This document shows, in pieces, positions 25,479 to 36,657 of a stretch of 64,000 bases of DNA. Origin of the DNA: Krasilnikovozyma curviuscula (Eukaryota > Basidiomycota > Tremellomycetes > Cystofilobasidiales > Mrakiaceae); contig MVAQ01000093.1 in NCBI GenBank assembly GCA_014825775.1, forward strand, positions 1 to 64,000. Direction: 5' to 3'. Position 1 is the stretch's first letter; the number at the start of each line of letters is the position of its first letter. A program made the translations under genes and the position numbers. The notes under the pieces are model-generated. The model made no database searches and had not been told where the DNA came from. It saw only the letters and a program-made list of their open reading frames with translations.

Positions 25479-27383
25479 TTAGCATAACGCTCTGCTCGAT
25501 CCATCTTTTGGAGTCTCATTACAGCTCTTACTGTCACTTCGTACCTTTTCTTCTTCTATATACCCATGGTGGTGATGGTAGTGAGGATGGTGGTCCTCGT
25601 CGGAATCGTCGCACTTATAGTGTTTTGTGTCATGTTCATGGTGTTCATGGTGGGAATAGACATGATTGAGACCGAACGTTTCAATATCCAAGACACTTGG
25701 TGAGACTGTCTCGACGACAGTGATGCTTTCTTGATTCGTATGGATCACAAGCTCAACAGGATGGCCATTGGCGTCGACCTCGGCTTTGAATTGCTTCGAC
25801 GAGGTGGATGACGATGTTGAGGTAAGTGGGTTGGCCGACTTGAAGACATCGAGGAGACTATCAACGGGGCTCGTGAGGGTGTTCAAATGCGTATTTGTAG
25901 TGCTGAGTGCGAAAATGTCACTGCGAGAGCGGGTGGATGTAGTTCCTGCAGAGTCATGGATCGTCGAGGAAACGTTTCGACATAGAATGACATTGGTGTA
26001 GAATTGAAACACCTGATAAGGTAGGAAAAAAATTAGATTGGCAGTCCTTGATCGGTAGCCAAATCCAAAACTTACCGAAGATTGAGATGCAAGAGCGATG
26101 AAAACCCAAATCCCAGCGCAAGATAAGAACATATCTAGACGACAATCCGTCACATCATCATATGCCAAAGCAGCAATGCTACTCGTAGAAATTCAATCCA
26201 TTAGTCTCTGAGCTGTTACGAGATGTGAAGACCGAAGACCCACATCAATCCAACGATCATAAACACAACCAACGTCACCATTCTCAGAGCAAACATGATT
26301 TCCTTCTTCCTTGAGGAGTAGCTGATGTTCAGTGGGCTATCAAGTGTATCCGTATTGTTGCGAATCTTGAACCATCGAGCGAGGCCGAACGTGCGGACGG
26401 CGATGATGATAATTCCGACTTTGGAGAGCAGACAGAGATCAGCTCTGTAAAAAACAAAAACAAAAATAATCTAAGAAATGGGCTCACTGGTGCATATAAT
26501 GCCTATTACGATTGGGATGATACCGAGGATATTTGCGCCTGCAGAAGTGTTGAGTGCTGGGTCGTCGTTGATGCTGCAAGAGTTGATCAGTGAATACATG
26601 CTGTGTTTTTCAAGCAGAGTTACAAATGAACATACCAGTAAAAATCAGTTCTGACTAGTGTTTTCGGGTCTTTGATCCCATTAGAAACCGCTTTCGCTCC
26701 CATGATGAACCAAACGATCCACGGTAGGCAGATCAGCTAGAAAGCGCAATGATGATCAGTACGCAGTACTCGATTGCCTTAGAAAAGGAGGACTAAACGA
26801 GGAGCTGCCACCTCATCTACAAGACTTACAATAACAACCACCACCGGCTTCTTCATGAATTCTCCGAGCCTGACCCAGCTGAGCTGGATATAGACAAAAA
26901 TCTGGAAGGTTGCGATAGCGATACTGAGAGACAGCACCTGAGCGCTGTTAGTGGTGAAGAACGACTGGAAGAGACATAGCGACCGGGGAGGGAGAACAGT
27001 GAATGGAGTCGAGGTGGCTAAGGCATGGAGAATACTATTGATGCCGTCGTCAATGTGTCGATGAAGAAACCGTCAGGAATTTTTTTAGCACAACATCAGA
27101 GCAGCAGATAGGCGTACGTTAAGGTGTTCGTTATTGATAGAACTTCCAGGAGGACCAAGAAGGATACTAAAGCAGGCTGTTTGTAGGCGTGACCCGGATG
27201 AAAAAAATGAGAAATGAAGGCGCGAACGTTTCAGATGTTAAAAGGACCCACATTCCTCCTCAAGCTCGCTATTTTGGATATAGCAGCCAGATACAGGACA
27301 ACTAGCGTTGCTGACGTTAGGTACAGCACTAGGAAAGTTATCTCCAGGGAGTAAGGCGATGGCAGAGGTGCCGCGGAATCCAT
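25479..27383 (-). CDS. Seven-transmembrane receptor-like protein with His-rich cytosolic tail
   Basis: About eight exons encode an extracellular N-terminus and seven hydrophobic helices: residues 12-36 (FLVLYLTSATLVVLYLAAI), PALVSFLVLLEVLSITNTLT, VLSLSIAIATFQIFVYIQL, ICLPWIVWFIMGAKAV, ILGIIPIVIGIICT with IIIIAVRTFG, FALRMVTLVVFMIVGL, and MFLSCAGIWVFIALASQ. An FYC segment lies between helices 4 and 5, as in many basidiomycete receptor-like proteins. The C-terminal tail is long, Ser/Thr-rich and ends in a His/Asp cluster (HHEHHEHDTKHYKCDDSDED, then PHYHHHHGY) that could bind Zn, Ni or Cu. Start at 27383 is the only upstream ATG. It resembles fungal GPCRs in topology, but I see no decisive Ste3, Git3 or Gpr signature, so ligand and G-protein coupling are unknown. 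Confidence 0.7.
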
Positions 27384-28589
27384 TTCGAAGGCTGCTGAGC
27401 TGAATATCTCAAGCTACTACTCCCTCCTGGGTCGTGAGAATTCTTGGGCAAGTTCGTTGAGATAGATCACTTCATGTCGATGTTTCTCTTTGCCCTTGGG
27501 AACAGATGCAGGCTGCTGTTGAAGAAAAGTTAACCGACCTATGAAAGGGCCAGAAACTCATGCGAAAACGACCCGTCGATCGCAATTTGAGGCGTCCGTA
27601 GCGTTGTTTTGATTTCCTTTTTCGGCGGGTGGACGTATGGACGACATCGAAGGACACGCTCAATAGAGTGACTTTCAAAACGGTCAACAGTGCTCGAAAG
27701 AAGGGAATTCGTAGCGTTAAACTCCGTATCGTTCAAGATGTTCAAACAGGCAGAACCTCGGAAAACGCGCCCACAGAAATTGAAGTCATTTGGGCCCCTC
27801 TGTGACTTGATGCAGGTAGCGAACTGGAGAAACACCTATTATCAAACGGATAATGAGAAGATCAATGGAAGGTAGAACAATAGATCAGAGAACAATAGGC
27901 TTTCTGGTGGCGGTTTTCACACAATCACACAAGGGAACAAAGGAGCGGTGCTCCGCTCGCATTGGAGATGAAAAGGAAATTACAATACATATATATATAG
28001 AGGGCTGAATACCGTAACACGGAACCAATCTTTTGTTTACGCTGGACTTCTCCACATACTTAAGCAAAATTATCTACACTTTCACCATTGATAACCTATC
28101 TTCACAATATCTATGTAAGGTGTACTTGCTTGCACTACACAATATAAATGCGCCGAAGATCATTACTCACTAGAAGAATGAAGCTACATGGGGAACCAGA
28201 CTGACGACAACTTGTCTGAGAAAAACGTGGCTTGGTGCTCCTAAAAGATCTGGAGAAGGGGCGTTACACATTCCGGTATGGTGGTTAGCGGGAAGTGTAG
28301 TCTCACGGCTTATGCCATGGTAGTCTTGCACAAATTCAAATCGGTTTCTATACGGCCAAAAACGTATCCCAAGAACAATCACAATAAAAAAATCAGGTAG
28401 CCAGTCACTCTAGCTGCTCTAATGCATAAGAAAGTCTGCTTGGCTCTCGGGGTAGCCTTCTTCCTGTCGTCGCACGGAGAAACGTCTCACGTTGTTGTCC
28501 CCTAGAGATGAACCTATCTCTCGTAAACTCTGAAAAATATAGAGTGGTACATCGAATCAGTGTACGCAGACTTGTGCGGAAGAAAGAGC
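27384..28589. other. Gene-poor interval
   Basis: Lies between two minus-strand genes. Holds a TATATATATAGAG stretch near 27988 and several short open frames on both strands that cannot be linked by splice sites. No RNA gene, repeat family or coding exon recognised. Confidence 0.4.
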
Positions 28590-29458
28590 TTAGATGGACA
28601 TACGGCGCTGTTTCGTCAACAAGGCTGCTTCCTCCTCTGTCGGCAAATAATTTTCGAACACCTCCATCTCTGTGGCTCCAACAGTGGTGAAGTCTACTGT
28701 GAATTCTACTGTTGATAGTAGAGTTGAATCAGAGTTGTAGATCATCATTTTCACCATACCTATTTTGAGCGCAACCGGAAAGAGTGTTAAGCAAACATAT
28801 TGAAGGAGCGAGGAGAGACATTAGCTCGACTTACCATTAGATGAGGAGGCACTGTTAGTGAGGGATTGGACAGTAGTAGGACACATGATCGTGTACCACT
28901 GAGGTACATTAGGGTTGGCCAAATAAGCAGCTGGTTCCTTGCTGCAATTACCCATTTTGTTTAGCTCTCGAATAAGAACACCAAGCTGCGTGATGACAGA
29001 GACTCACTGGATATTACATTTCAGAATTGTTTCTGGCTGAGTGCCAAAGCTGAGTTGAACTGAGGAGGGCGAGGTGGTGGTGCACCAGACGGCTGAAGGA
29101 TCCGTCGACGGTGCAGAAGCGTTCACGAGGTTCACATACTTTGAATACAAGAGCAAGAAGTCAGTAAGACTTTTTAACAGTATACAAGAGAGAAGGGATA
29201 CTCGCACTGAAGGAGCCCGTCCAAGCTCGAGTATCGGTCGGGTTGTAAAGAAGGTGCTGGCCAGTTGATGGACTCGTCTTGGCAACAAAGCAAGTCATTC
29301 TTCTGAGATTCAAGTCTGGTTGTATGAGATTATGAGCGCAGGAAAAGGAGATCAAGTCACAAAGTAACTTGGTTTATACGAGTTTTGAGAATGATGCCAA
29401 TGGATTGGCCTCGTGAAGAGATAACAATTAAACTGATGAAAAGCAAATAAGACAGCAT
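28590..29458 (-). CDS. Small secreted Cys-containing protein (unrecognised)
   Basis: No single long open frame is present; the protein appears when short exons are joined: 29458-29369, 29302-29186, then exons starting at TATGTG (about 29138), CAAGGAACC (about 28953) and GTATGGTG, ending at TAA 28592-28590. The product is about 204 residues. It starts with a clear signal peptide (MLSYLLFISLIVISSRG) and carries six Cys (in NDLLCCQDE, QCEYPF, VWCTTT, LKCNI and IMCPTT), enough for three disulfides. The middle is Ser/Thr/Pro-rich and the end is acidic then basic (PTEEEAALLTKQRRMSI). No membrane segment follows the signal peptide. I do not recognise a family. The first donor (GTTACT) is weak, so exon 1 is the least certain part. 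Confidence 0.6.
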
Positions 29459-30685
29459 ATGTATCACTCAGGCTTAGCTCTTCTCTCATTACACCCACAG
29501 GGCCGCAAATAATAAGTTAATACAGTGTTAAGATATAATTAGGTGCTTGGTCTGGCAGGAAGCTCGATCAAATGGCAGAACACGACTGGTTGCATCCGCG
29601 ACGACACGTTGTTTTGATCGAAGCGATTATCTCGAGGTTCTATTCAATCCACACGTATTTTCTGTAACGTGAAGAAAAGAAGAAAAAGAATGAATGGGTG
29701 ACGTGGACTTAGTGAAACCTATTGAGAGCACTTGAATTGGGTTTGAATCCGAGACAAAAAGCTGGCGCTTTCAGCATGCGTGGTTGACATCATTGCAAAT
29801 GTAGGCAGATGGTCTAGGTGAATCTCCTCTATGGTCTGTAATAGTTATCAGCTGGTTCTGCAAATACTGAATACAAGATAAGCGCAAAAGGCGCTAGATC
29901 TCCCAAAATCTTTCAATATGTAAACAAACCCTCATCATGCATCGTTAATCCATTTTCTCAATTTCTAAGAAAATGATAAAGAGACTAAGCAGGTTTGAAA
30001 TTCCTTGAGTAGCACCTGAGTAAACGCGAGCTCTTGACTGGAAATGGGCTCAGAGTACGACCTGGGATCAATTGCGAAATAAACTACTGGCTGGTGTTTA
30101 TCGCTTTTTATTCCATAGTTTCATCAGCAGTTCGCTAACTGGATTGCAAGACCGTGTTCTCCTCCTTTGTTTTTACTTGTTCCATTTGAAGGCATCTAAA
30201 TATTTTTCCTCGTGCTACTTACCCTCGCACTCAATCCACTCTGCTGCGCTTCCCAAGTCGAGGTGGCCTCCTCCAGCCTCGCAGCCATCTTTCGAATCCT
30301 TTCTCGCTAGACAACCTATTCCATTTGGAATTCAGTACCATCATCCCAACCAGGTGATCCGGCCTTTCTAGCTCTTTAGATCTCAGCTCGAGCAAAAATC
30401 ACCACGAGCTGCAGTAGTGTCTCTTCGTCGAACCAGCTTCTGGACTTCATTAGACTCAGAATTGGAGCCGACTCTGAGCTGGAGCATAATCTTTAAACAG
30501 GCTAAAAGGTACGCTTGTAGTCTATTGAATCAGACAGTCTCCAGCCGTATTTTTTTGTGTAACGAGAACCTACCTTCTTTTCTTTGATTTCTCTACCTGT
30601 ACTTAAACTAAATATTTTACTGACCTACTCTCTCTGTTTAGCACATTACACTTCATATAACAAGGAAGTAGGTTTTAGGAGAGGC
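29459..30685. other. Divergent gene-poor interval
   Basis: Upstream of the small secreted protein gene (-) and the GT15 gene (+). From 30100 to 30660 the plus strand is pyrimidine-rich, as in long fungal promoters and 5' leaders. One 99-codon open frame at 30072 shows no splice support or similarity. Nothing else identified. Confidence 0.4.
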
Positions 30686-32731
30686 ATGGTGAGGCCAACC
30701 CTACGAGACTTCTGGCACTTACCTCACTTGAAACCAGCTCATAGAGTACTGTAGGTACTCCATTACTCTCTCGAACTCCAACATCTCTCCTATCAGCTAA
30801 ACGAAATTCCTTTTTCTGCTTTTCGGACCAGCTTCCTTACCCCGTTTGTCCTCTTTGGTCTCCTGCTGGTGATATCCGCACCGACTCTACCGTTTGGTTC
30901 GTCAAGAAATGATCCATATTCGTTAGGCTCGCCAAAGAGCTTATGGCCATCCATAAGCAGACCAGTTGTCGTGCGTGACGCTGCTGTGAAGGGATGTCTG
31001 AAGAAGGAGGACCAGTGAGTCGATATCTTCCTTCTGTTCGCAGCCGACTCCGTGCATGAGTTCGAACGACTCTAATATGGATTAATTTTGTACGTAGAGT
31101 ATTACTCCCGAGGGTGAAGGGGTGTATTTTGTTGCTTGCTAGAAACCAGGATTTGGACAAATTGGTCACTTCCATCATTTCATTTGAGAAAATGTTCAAC
31201 AACGACTTCAACTACCCTTACGTTTTCCTGGTAAGAGCAGAAATGTTTTGATAGAAAAATATTATAAGAATCGTTCTTTGATCGTCAGCTGACTGGATCT
31301 GTTATCCTCACCTACATCATCCATCGGCGTTTCTGTCGACTGGCCAAATAATCCCCATCAACTGACAAACACACAGTCGGAAACACCCTTCGACGCCAAC
31401 TTTATTCCCACGATCCGCAAACACATTAACCCACTCACTAAGACCGAAACGGGGCTTATTACGCATGCCCAGGGCTGGGGCCCGCCGTCTTGGATGTCAC
31501 AGGACGACATCGATGCCGCGCTTAAGCAACAGGATAAGAACGGTGTCCAGTATGGTGGAATGTTGAGCTATCATAATATGTGCAGATTCTACAGTGGGCC
31601 GTTCGCTATGCACCCCATCCTCGCCAAGTGAGTTTGTCTTAATATGGCCTAAGGCTGCTACTCTACTTGCTTCACAAAGCTTAAATTCAAAATATGTTGC
31701 AATCGTTTCCTTCTGTACAGATATGACTTTTATTGGAGACTGGAGCCGTCGGTCGACTTCTTCTGTAAACTGACGTACGATCCATTCCGGTTCATGGTTG
31801 AAAACAACAAGGTCTACGGATGGAACATCGCTGGTGAGTTCTACCCTCCCCTATCTGACCTAGATAGATTCTAGCTAAATCTTTATCCTGTATTTTGTAC
31901 AGTCATCGAACGAGTCGAAACGATCCCTACTCTCTTCTCAACACTACAAACCTATCGCTCCTCCTTGATCCAATCCGGCACCATCTCGTCCGATAACACA
32001 CAGTACTGGAGGATGTTTGAAGCTGACGGTGTTGGAAATCACGGATGGGGCGAGAGTGGGATTGGCGAGAAGCCTGGAGAGTGGGGTTATAATCTCTGTC
32101 ACTTCTGGACCAATTTCGGTGAGTGTCTGACCTTCGAGACTAAAACTGACCACTCTTGATTAGATGACTGAACTACTTCCATTGTTCTTGATTTTCCTAT
32201 CTTAAAGAAATTGGTGATCTAAGATTCTTCAGATCGGATAAATATCAGAACCTATTCAAGCACCTGGATTCTACTGGGAAGTTCTACTTTGAGAGATGGG
32301 GTGATGCACCCAGTACGTTTTCCTTCAATATTCACTTGGTTTCCTCAAACTTCTCCGCTTGCAGAACTAAAACTTTCCTTTCTCCGCTCTCTTTCATTCG
32401 CCATGTTCCACGGCTTACCCTCCCCTACGCTAGTCCGATCTCTTGCCCTCGCAATGTTCACCACACTCAACCAGACGCATCATTTTGATGACATCAGCTA
32501 CATCCATGATTCATGGATGCACTGCCCTGAGACGGAACAGACGGGTGTCGGTTGTGACTGCCATTGTCCGACTGATAAACATAGGATAGGAGGTGAGTTC
32601 ATTTTACCTTGATCCCGTGCATCAATCGCAGCTATTGACTGACTATGCGGTTGTTATTCTTTCAAGGTGATGGATGGTACTCTTGTCTTCCAAGATGGAA
32701 CGAAATTAACACGCTATCGAATATTCAGTAG
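30686..32731 (+). CDS. GT15 alpha-1,2-mannosyltransferase (Kre2/Mnt1/Ktr family)
   Basis: Golgi type II enzyme that adds alpha-1,2-mannose from GDP-mannose to O- or N-linked glycans. Exon 1 (30686 to about 30750) gives a short Arg-containing cytosolic tail. After an intron ending at CAG 30831 comes the signal anchor FLTPFVLFGLLLVIS. The catalytic domain shows ILLLARNQDLDKLVTSIISF, FNYPYVFL, then the family block RLEPSVDFFCKLTYDPFRFM with its EPxVxFxC signature, YGWNIAV, EIGDLRFFRS and the HHFDDISYIHDSWMHCP segment. The last exon codes GDGWYSCLPRWNEINTL and stops at 32731. About 430 residues, typical for the family. Which Ktr member it corresponds to cannot be told by eye. Confidence 0.92.
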
Positions 32732-33554
32732 CGGCGCAGAGTAAGTGGTGGCTCTAGGGTAACCTTGTGAAAGGGAGTTTGGTGGGGGTCAAACATAGAT
32801 CGGGAGATATTATTTTACAAATGTATTGGTTCTGCTATATTAAAGTTCGAAGGAAAATCATTAGATGGACGCTTCTGCGACGACTTGGTCTTCTTATTGG
32901 ACTTGAAACTCTTTGCTACCACTGACTCAGAACATCGGAATCAGCGAAGCGCCTCTTACCAGAAGATGAAGTGAATACTGTCTTCATGTTCCAGAGAAGC
33001 TTTATCTCCAACCTCCTGTCTGAATTCGCGCCAAAGCTACATGAACCGAGCACAAGTTCGAGCCCTGCTCTTGCCTCTTGTTTTAGTACGTTCATGACGA
33101 TAAATGATTTTTGTCACCTTTTATCACTTTCTCCATCGTGTAAGGAACAGCAGGTCATTCTGAGTAAAGCGCACCTGTGGTAAGTGGCGCCGCTCAAGCC
33201 AGTTCGTTTGTTAGTATCGCTACTGATAACTTCGCTCTCTCTCAGATTGTGATCAACAAGATACTTATATCCCATCACCTCTAACGACATCACAACACAA
33301 TGAAACCCATTTTCAACGCGAGGTGCCACAATTTATCAGTCTTCCACAGTTGTTTTCTACTGAGTTTGAGTTTTTGAATAGAAGAATACTCCTGGCATGT
33401 TACCCAAGTTTACACTTGTGGGGCATTTCCTAAAGACAAAAAAAGACAAAATATAGCCAAAAATCGCCACTAACCCTTGACTTTTGCAGGCGGTTGATTT
33501 GTTGAGGCAGATTTCCACATCACCACCACCTCACGAAAACCACGGCGTCACAGG
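32732..33554. other. Intergenic region between GT15 and CDC20
   Basis: 3' flank of the mannosyltransferase and promoter of CDC20. A 70-codon plus-strand frame at 32971 has no supporting splice sites. Short A-rich runs near 33440. No other feature seen. Confidence 0.4.
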
Positions 33555-35881
33555 ATGAACAAAACACCTTCGAGACCCTCAGGGAGGTCACGACCAGCTT
33601 CACCCAAGACGCCGTTCGGAGGACTCAATGACAGACTCGCGAACTTGAGCGTGGGTGGCTTGAGCCCTGAGAAGGGAGACATGTGAGTAGCTCCGCCCCC
33701 CTTTTCTCTACTTTACCACTTTCCTTCATGTTCAGTATGCTACGTACTGTCGACTGACTAGCTAGTGTATGCGTTGTCCAGCTCAAATCCATTCATTGTG
33801 AAGAAGTCCTCCCTCAGTCCTGTAAAGTCAGGACGGAGCGAGATCAGCTTCAAGGACCACAAAGTCATGAATGCTGTCGATAGTGATTGGATTGAAGGTG
33901 ATAGTGGGAGGGGAAGGGCGTCTATGAAGTCGGTGAGTGTGATTGACTTTTTCGTTGGTTGGGTGAGGTGGGAACAGGTCGGAAGCTAGCAGGATGGCAG
34001 TGACTAGTAAACTGCTTTACTTTTGGTCATCTCATTTCCAACATAAGTTAACGCTATGCAACTTCGTTGGAGATGGCTGTCGAGGTCTGTGGAGGATGGG
34101 TAGGGGTCCAAGCTATCACGAAAGTATTGTTGACTGACCGACTTTGCTGTCTCGCCACCAGTCCTCTGACAGATTCATCCCGCAACGAACACTCTCAACC
34201 TCATCCACCGACGTCAAACCATCTTTATTGCACTCTACATCCTCCTCAACCTCCGTTGCTTCCACCTCTAGCTCCGACTTCCTCAACGTATCTGACGACC
34301 CCACCATGGGACCCAATCAACGCATTCTCTCCTTCTCCTCCGCACCCCCGTCAGCACCCATCACGCACGATCTAGGTGTATCTCAGCTTCGCCAGTACAC
34401 GCGCAACCCAACTGCCCACAGTGCATCCGGCGGGTCCGCATCGACAGCAGCAATGGCTGCCAAAGATCGCAAACGACGTATCCCGACGAACCCAGAACGA
34501 GTCCTCGACGCCCCTGGGCTTGTCGACGACTATTATCTCAACCTGCTGGCTTGGAGCAGTGAAAATCAGGTCGCTGTTGGGTTGGGCGACACTGTGTATG
34601 TGTGGTCTGCCGAGACAGGCGAGGTCGCTGCTCTGGGCGAGCAGGCTGAGGAGGAGGGTGAGCAGATAACGAGTCTTGAGTGGAGTCCTGATGGCATGTA
34701 TCTAGCCGTTGGAAATGACAAGGGCGAAGTTGAGAGTGAGTTCATACTTATACCCCACCCGTATCCAGTCGTTTGTTTGTTTCATGTTCGCTGATTCACG
34801 TCTTTCCGGTCTCTTAAAGTCTGGGACGTAACAACGTCGCAGCTGCTGCGTCGAATGCGTGGGCATGCATCCAGAGTACCTTCTTTGAGCTGGCATGGGC
34901 ACCTGCTCTCCTCCGGCTGCAGAGACGGCTCCATCCACCACAACGACGTCCGGATCGCGCAGCATAAAGTGCAAGTTCTCCAAGGCCATACAGCTGAAGT
35001 TTGTGGCCTCAAGTGGAGAGGAGATGGTGGGATGTTGGCTAGTGGTGGTAATGACAACGTAGTCAATTGCTGGGAGTGAGTTCTTGTTCTTCTCTCTGTC
35101 ACAAAAGTTTGGTCTCGCAACAAGCTAAATGCGGCGTCTTTTCTTTCCCTTTCTATAGTGCCCGATTGAATACGTCTACGACGGAAGGTGAACCAGGGCA
35201 AGGTCTCGCTAGATGGACCAAACGCAACCACACCGCTGCCGTGAAAGCGCTTGCATGGTGTCCGTGGCAGAACTCCCTGCTCGCAACAGGCGGAGGTACA
35301 GGAGATCAGACTATTCACTTCTGGTTAGTACCATGCCTTTGATCATTCGCGATTTGTTTAACCGCTAATGCTCATCATTCGTTTGTGTGGGTACAGGAAC
35401 TCGACAACGGGTGCGCGTCTCTCGTCCCTCCCAACATCATCCCAAGTGACATCCCTGCTTTGGTCCCCCAACTCGAAGGAAATTCTCTCCACCCATGGCT
35501 TTCCCGACAATACTATTTCGCTCTGGAGCTACCCGGGCTTACAGAAGATCTGGGATGTGAGCGCGCATGATACAAGAGTGCTGGTGAGTGCTTTGAGCCC
35601 CGATGGATGCACCGTCGCGACCGGAGCAAGCGATGAGAACCTCAAAGTAAGTTTTTTTTGTCTTCAAGTTCTCTTTCTTTGTATGGCTGTTTCGGTACCT
35701 TGCTACATTGTGCTGACAACACCCATTTGGTTCCTGGTCTGGTTCGAACTATTTGCAGTTCTGGAAGGTTTGGGATCCAAAGGCCGTGAAGTCCAAGACA
35801 GTTGAAGAGGACTTTACCAGCGGGCGAGGCACATCCAAAGGGGGTCTTAAAGCCGGTGGTGGGGGTGTAAAGATCCGTTAG
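33555..35881 (+). CDS. CDC20: CDC20/Slp1, WD40 activator of the anaphase-promoting complex
   Basis: Activates APC/C for securin and cyclin ubiquitination and is the target of the spindle checkpoint. The N-terminus is Ser/Pro-rich. The C-box is DRFIPQR (about 34170). A RILSF segment follows, then the hallmark [20 protein letters not shown] before the first WD blade. Seven WD40 repeats are spread over six or seven exons, e.g. [36 protein letters not shown] and [16 protein letters not shown]. The protein ends in Ile-Arg (GGGGVKIR, stop at 35879-35881), the APC-docking IR tail. Start 33555 gives [14 protein letters not shown]. About 560 residues. Having both NPERVLDAP and no Cdh1-like extended N-terminus favours Cdc20 over Cdh1. 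Confidence 0.95.
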
Positions 35882-36657
35882 GGGCACGCGTATGTGAGGA
35901 AAGTGGATTGTTTTGTTTTGTGAATATGTTGAGGTTGTCTTACTGTTTGAAGCAACGATGAATTTTTTGACGCAATTCACTTCGGAAAACGATAGTTCTC
36001 ACCCTCCTTTTCTGGTTGGTTGACGGTATCATCGCACTGCGCTGTCTAGGTGCCTAAGTGATACGGTTTCCCTTCCGCATGCGACGGTATCAGCGAAAAC
36101 GCGTCGTTCAGCATAGCCCACACGGTGCACACCTTTTCAGGAATAATTGCACGGTACTGCCTTGTTGTCTATCTTTTTGTGAGTTCCTGCTTAAGACCTT
36201 TGGTGAAGGGCCTATCGCAGTGCACAAAATTCTAGCGTTTGCCCCACTTTCTATATATTTCTGAACTTATTTAAGAGCCGAATGATCAAGCTCTATTCTA
36301 TCTTTCAATGCTCTTGTTGTGTTATGCTCCAAGGGGCGCCATCCTGCAGCTGGGACGCATCCGATGGTTCAGCGGATTCATTCCTTCAGAGGATCGCCCT
36401 CAGCTTGTTGAATTTCGCCGACCCAAATAAATGCTGTTGGATTACTTATTCTCATCAGCACCAACGGCCAAATGAATTAGATACTGTACTGTTTTTTCTC
36501 ACTTGATGAAACGCCCCCTTCGATGCACCCACCGCGCCGACGACGCTAGCTGCTGCGTCAAGTCTGCTCTCCCTCAAACCCCATTCATCGAAATCCAGCT
36601 CAACCTGGATCTCCTAACCTAACCTTCTTACGTTATCCTTGTTGCTTCGTGAAGGTC
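35882..36657. other. Tandem intergenic region
   Basis: 3' flank of CDC20 and promoter of the TVP38-like gene. C/T-rich sequence lies in the last 130 bases before the downstream ATG. No coding exon, RNA gene or repeat recognised. Confidence 0.4.

Noticed and set aside
27984..28002. TATATATATA run as a promoter
   Set aside because: No gene start at a suitable distance on either strand; more likely a simple AT repeat.
29161..29298. ATG at 29298 as the start of the small secreted protein
   Set aside because: Its frame cannot be spliced in phase to the clearly coding exon at 29138, whereas the frame from 29302 can, and an upstream exon supplies a signal peptide.
30072..30371. 99-codon plus-strand frame
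   Set aside because: Pyrimidine-rich promoter-like sequence, no similarity, no splice sites joining it to the GT15 gene in phase.
29459..30685. Possible tRNA or other structured RNA
   Set aside because: A TTTGAATCC-like stretch at 29740 caught the eye, but no cloverleaf stems or A-box could be paired with it.
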